DNA of 7,071 nucleotides, from contig JAFGVT010000023.1 of the NCBI GenBank assembly GCA_016937825.1, positions 1-7,071 on the forward strand, in the 5' to 3' direction. This DNA is from Fidelibacterota bacterium (lineage in GTDB: Bacteria; Fidelibacterota; Fidelibacteria; Fidelibacterales; Fidelibacteraceae). The notes beneath the pieces were generated by a model. It worked only from the letters and a program-made list of their open reading frames with translations, made no database searches and was not told the origin of the DNA. Positions 5,884 to 7,071 of the stretch are shown here, piece by piece. Every line of letters begins with the position of its first letter. Position 1 is the first letter of the stretch. A program made the position numbers and the translations under genes.

Positions 5884-7071
5884 TTATTTCAGATAGATCA
5901 TTTTTGCTTTTTTTACGACCTTGTTGTGTTCAAGGGAATAGAGATACAATCCGCTTGAAAACCCGCTCATGTCAAGGGGTATAAGGTTCGTTCCGGCAGA
6001 GGGTTCCCCGATCTCTTTTTCCAGGATCTGTTTGCCGTTCAGCGAATAGATGCGGAGCACGACGGGAGCGCTGTCCGAGACGGTATATTTGATCATGGTA
6101 AGCGGATTGAAGGGGTTTGGGGCGTTCCCGATCAGTTCGAACTCGAATTCGACGGGTACGTCGATCTCTTTCACCGCCGACACCATGGTGAAGATGGCCC
6201 CGCTGCGTTCCTTGTTTCCGCGGTGCAGCGGCCAGTAAGATCCTCCGAGTCCCTCCTTCAGGTCGATGACGGAGATCCCGGAATAGGTTCCGCAGATGAT
6301 CTCATTGTCGCCGTCATGGTCAATATCGGCGAATGCGAGGCTTGATTTTGAGAGATAGCGGATATTGACGGGGAAGCCCGGAACATTCTGTCCTTGCTTC
6401 GTAAAGGCGTAGATCAGGCCGTCATTCCCGACGGCCAGGACCTGCTGGGTCTCTTCGGTGTCGTTCACTACATCCGCAAAGGCAAGGGACTGATAGACCG
6501 GTCCGATCGTTTTCGGCCAGTCCGGAAGCAGGGCGCCGTTCATGACGTCGATCAGATAGAGTTCTCCCGAGCTTGCGCCGAACGCCGCATAGATCGCATC
6601 GCCTTCGCGCAGCAGCGCGGGGGACGCCTTGATCGCGCCGTATCCGTCGACCATAAAGCGCTGGGTTCCGTTAAGGTCGTAGCCGTACATGTCGCCCTGA
6701 TCGTTCCCGATGAGAATGATCGCGTCATGATCTCCCGTCACGATCACGCAGGGTTCCCCGCTGATCGATCCCGTGGTGGTTTTAGGCCATCCGCTCAGCG
6801 TATTGCCTTGAACGTCCAGGATGCTGACCTGACCGCCGTATTCGCCGTAAACGATCTCATCGTATCCGTCGGCGTTCACATCGGCGAGGGCCACCCCTCC
6901 CCGGATGTTTTTTCCGATATTCCGGGGAAATCCGGACACATTGCTGCTGTCGTGGTTTATCACGTATAATTTTTGGTCATAGGCCCCGAAGACTACTTCA
7001 TACTCGGGATCCGCATCCACATTCCCGATGGCCGGCATGGCCGTTATGAACCCGTCCGTTTGGCGTGACCA
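5884..7071 (-). CDS. Exported beta-propeller (FG-GAP/VCBS-like repeat) protein with PNPFNP C-terminal sorting domain, C-terminal part
   Basis: The frame is open through the right edge (begins W-S-R-Q-T-D here), so this is the last 395 residues of a longer protein; the methionine at 7036-7038 is internal. Residues about 17-280 of the fragment carry six blade-like repeats of 43-50 residues, each with a strand ending in G, a turn, and a strand such as KLYVIN, QVSILD, ELYLID or LIYAFT. Several begin with calcium-type loops (NVDADPEYE, DVNADGYDE, DIDHDGDNE). Blades are separated by GFP or GWP/DWP turns, closing with WPLHRGN at 280-286. After a linker, residues about 310-395 form the sorting domain: PNPFNPLT from 318, then a YSLNGKQ strand, SSGLYLYSLE and the end KMIYLK. 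Such proteins are normally exported by a type IX-like route and held at the cell surface. The N-terminal catalytic or adhesive part, if any, is off the window. Confidence 0.88.
   Translation of the reverse strand, partial: WSRQTDGFITAMPAIGNVDADPEYEVVFGAYDQKLYVINHDSSNVSGFPRNIGKNIRGGVALADVNADGYDEIVYGEYGGQVSILDVQGNTLSGWPKTTTGSISGEPCVIVTGDHDAIILIGNDQGDMYGYDLNGTQRFMVDGYGAIKASPALLREGDAIYAAFGASSGELYLIDVMNGALLPDWPKTIGPVYQSLAFADVVNDTEETQQVLAVGNDGLIYAFTKQGQNVPGFPVNIRYLSKSSLAFADIDHDGDNEIICGTYSGISVIDLKEGLGGSYWPLHRGNKERSGAIFTMVSAVKEIDVPVEFEFELIGNAPNPFNPLTMIKYTVSDSAPVVLRIYSLNGKQILEKEIGEPSAGTNLIPLDMSGFSSGLYLYSLEHNKVVKKAKMIYLK
6229..7023 (-). repeat. Six propeller-blade repeats within the exported protein gene
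   Basis: In fragment numbering, the strand-ending glycines fall at residues 29, 76, 122, 165, 215 and 261, a spacing of 43-50. The GFP/GWP/DWP turns fall at 47, 94, 184 and 232, with a final WP at 280. The gap from 94 to 184 is two periods; the missing turn at about 138-143 is replaced by RFMVDGYG, a degenerate copy. The repeats are diverged at protein level, and I saw no near-identical DNA copies. Confidence 0.7.

Overview
The window looks like a bacterial chromosome segment of moderate G+C content. It probably comes from a Gram-negative lineage of the FCB type (Calditrichota, KSB1, Marinimicrobia, Ignavibacteria and relatives). The lineage hint comes from two exported proteins that end in a C-terminal sorting-type domain with a PNPFNP motif and a final KMxxLK, a signature common in those groups. 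The window alone does not fix the phylum.

Layout, left to right. Positions 1-2626 (minus strand) hold the rod-shape cluster mreB-mreC-mreD-mrdA, transcribed right to left, with mrdA cut by the left edge. The genes are packed with spacings of 0, -11 and +2 nt. A tRNA-Thr(CGT) at 2652-2725 lies 25 nt upstream of mreB on the same strand. Upstream of it, after a 46-nt AT-rich gap, is a full-length transketolase gene (2772-4778, minus). No clear terminator separates tkt from the tRNA or the tRNA from mreB, so the whole minus-strand block may be read through, with an extra promoter just before the tRNA.

Positions 4779-4922 form a 144-bp divergent intergenic region. From 4923 to 5627 (plus) there is a small exported protein: signal peptide, one fibronectin-III-like domain and a PNPFNP C-terminal domain. 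A bidirectional hairpin terminator (about 5692-5727) separates it from a convergent tRNA-Val(TAC) at 5732-5806 with its own promoter. From 5884 to the right edge (minus) is the C-terminal 395 residues of a large exported beta-propeller protein (FG-GAP/VCBS-like repeats) with the same kind of C-terminal domain.

Function: the left half is core cell-shape and central carbon metabolism. MreB filaments, MreC, MreD and PBP2 build the elongation machinery of the lateral wall, and transketolase links the pentose phosphate pathway and glycolysis. The right half is surface or secreted protein territory. I see no phage, CRISPR, insertion sequence or defence system. Nothing here is clearly a new system; the most notable points are the tRNA-mreB arrangement and the two sorting-domain proteins.
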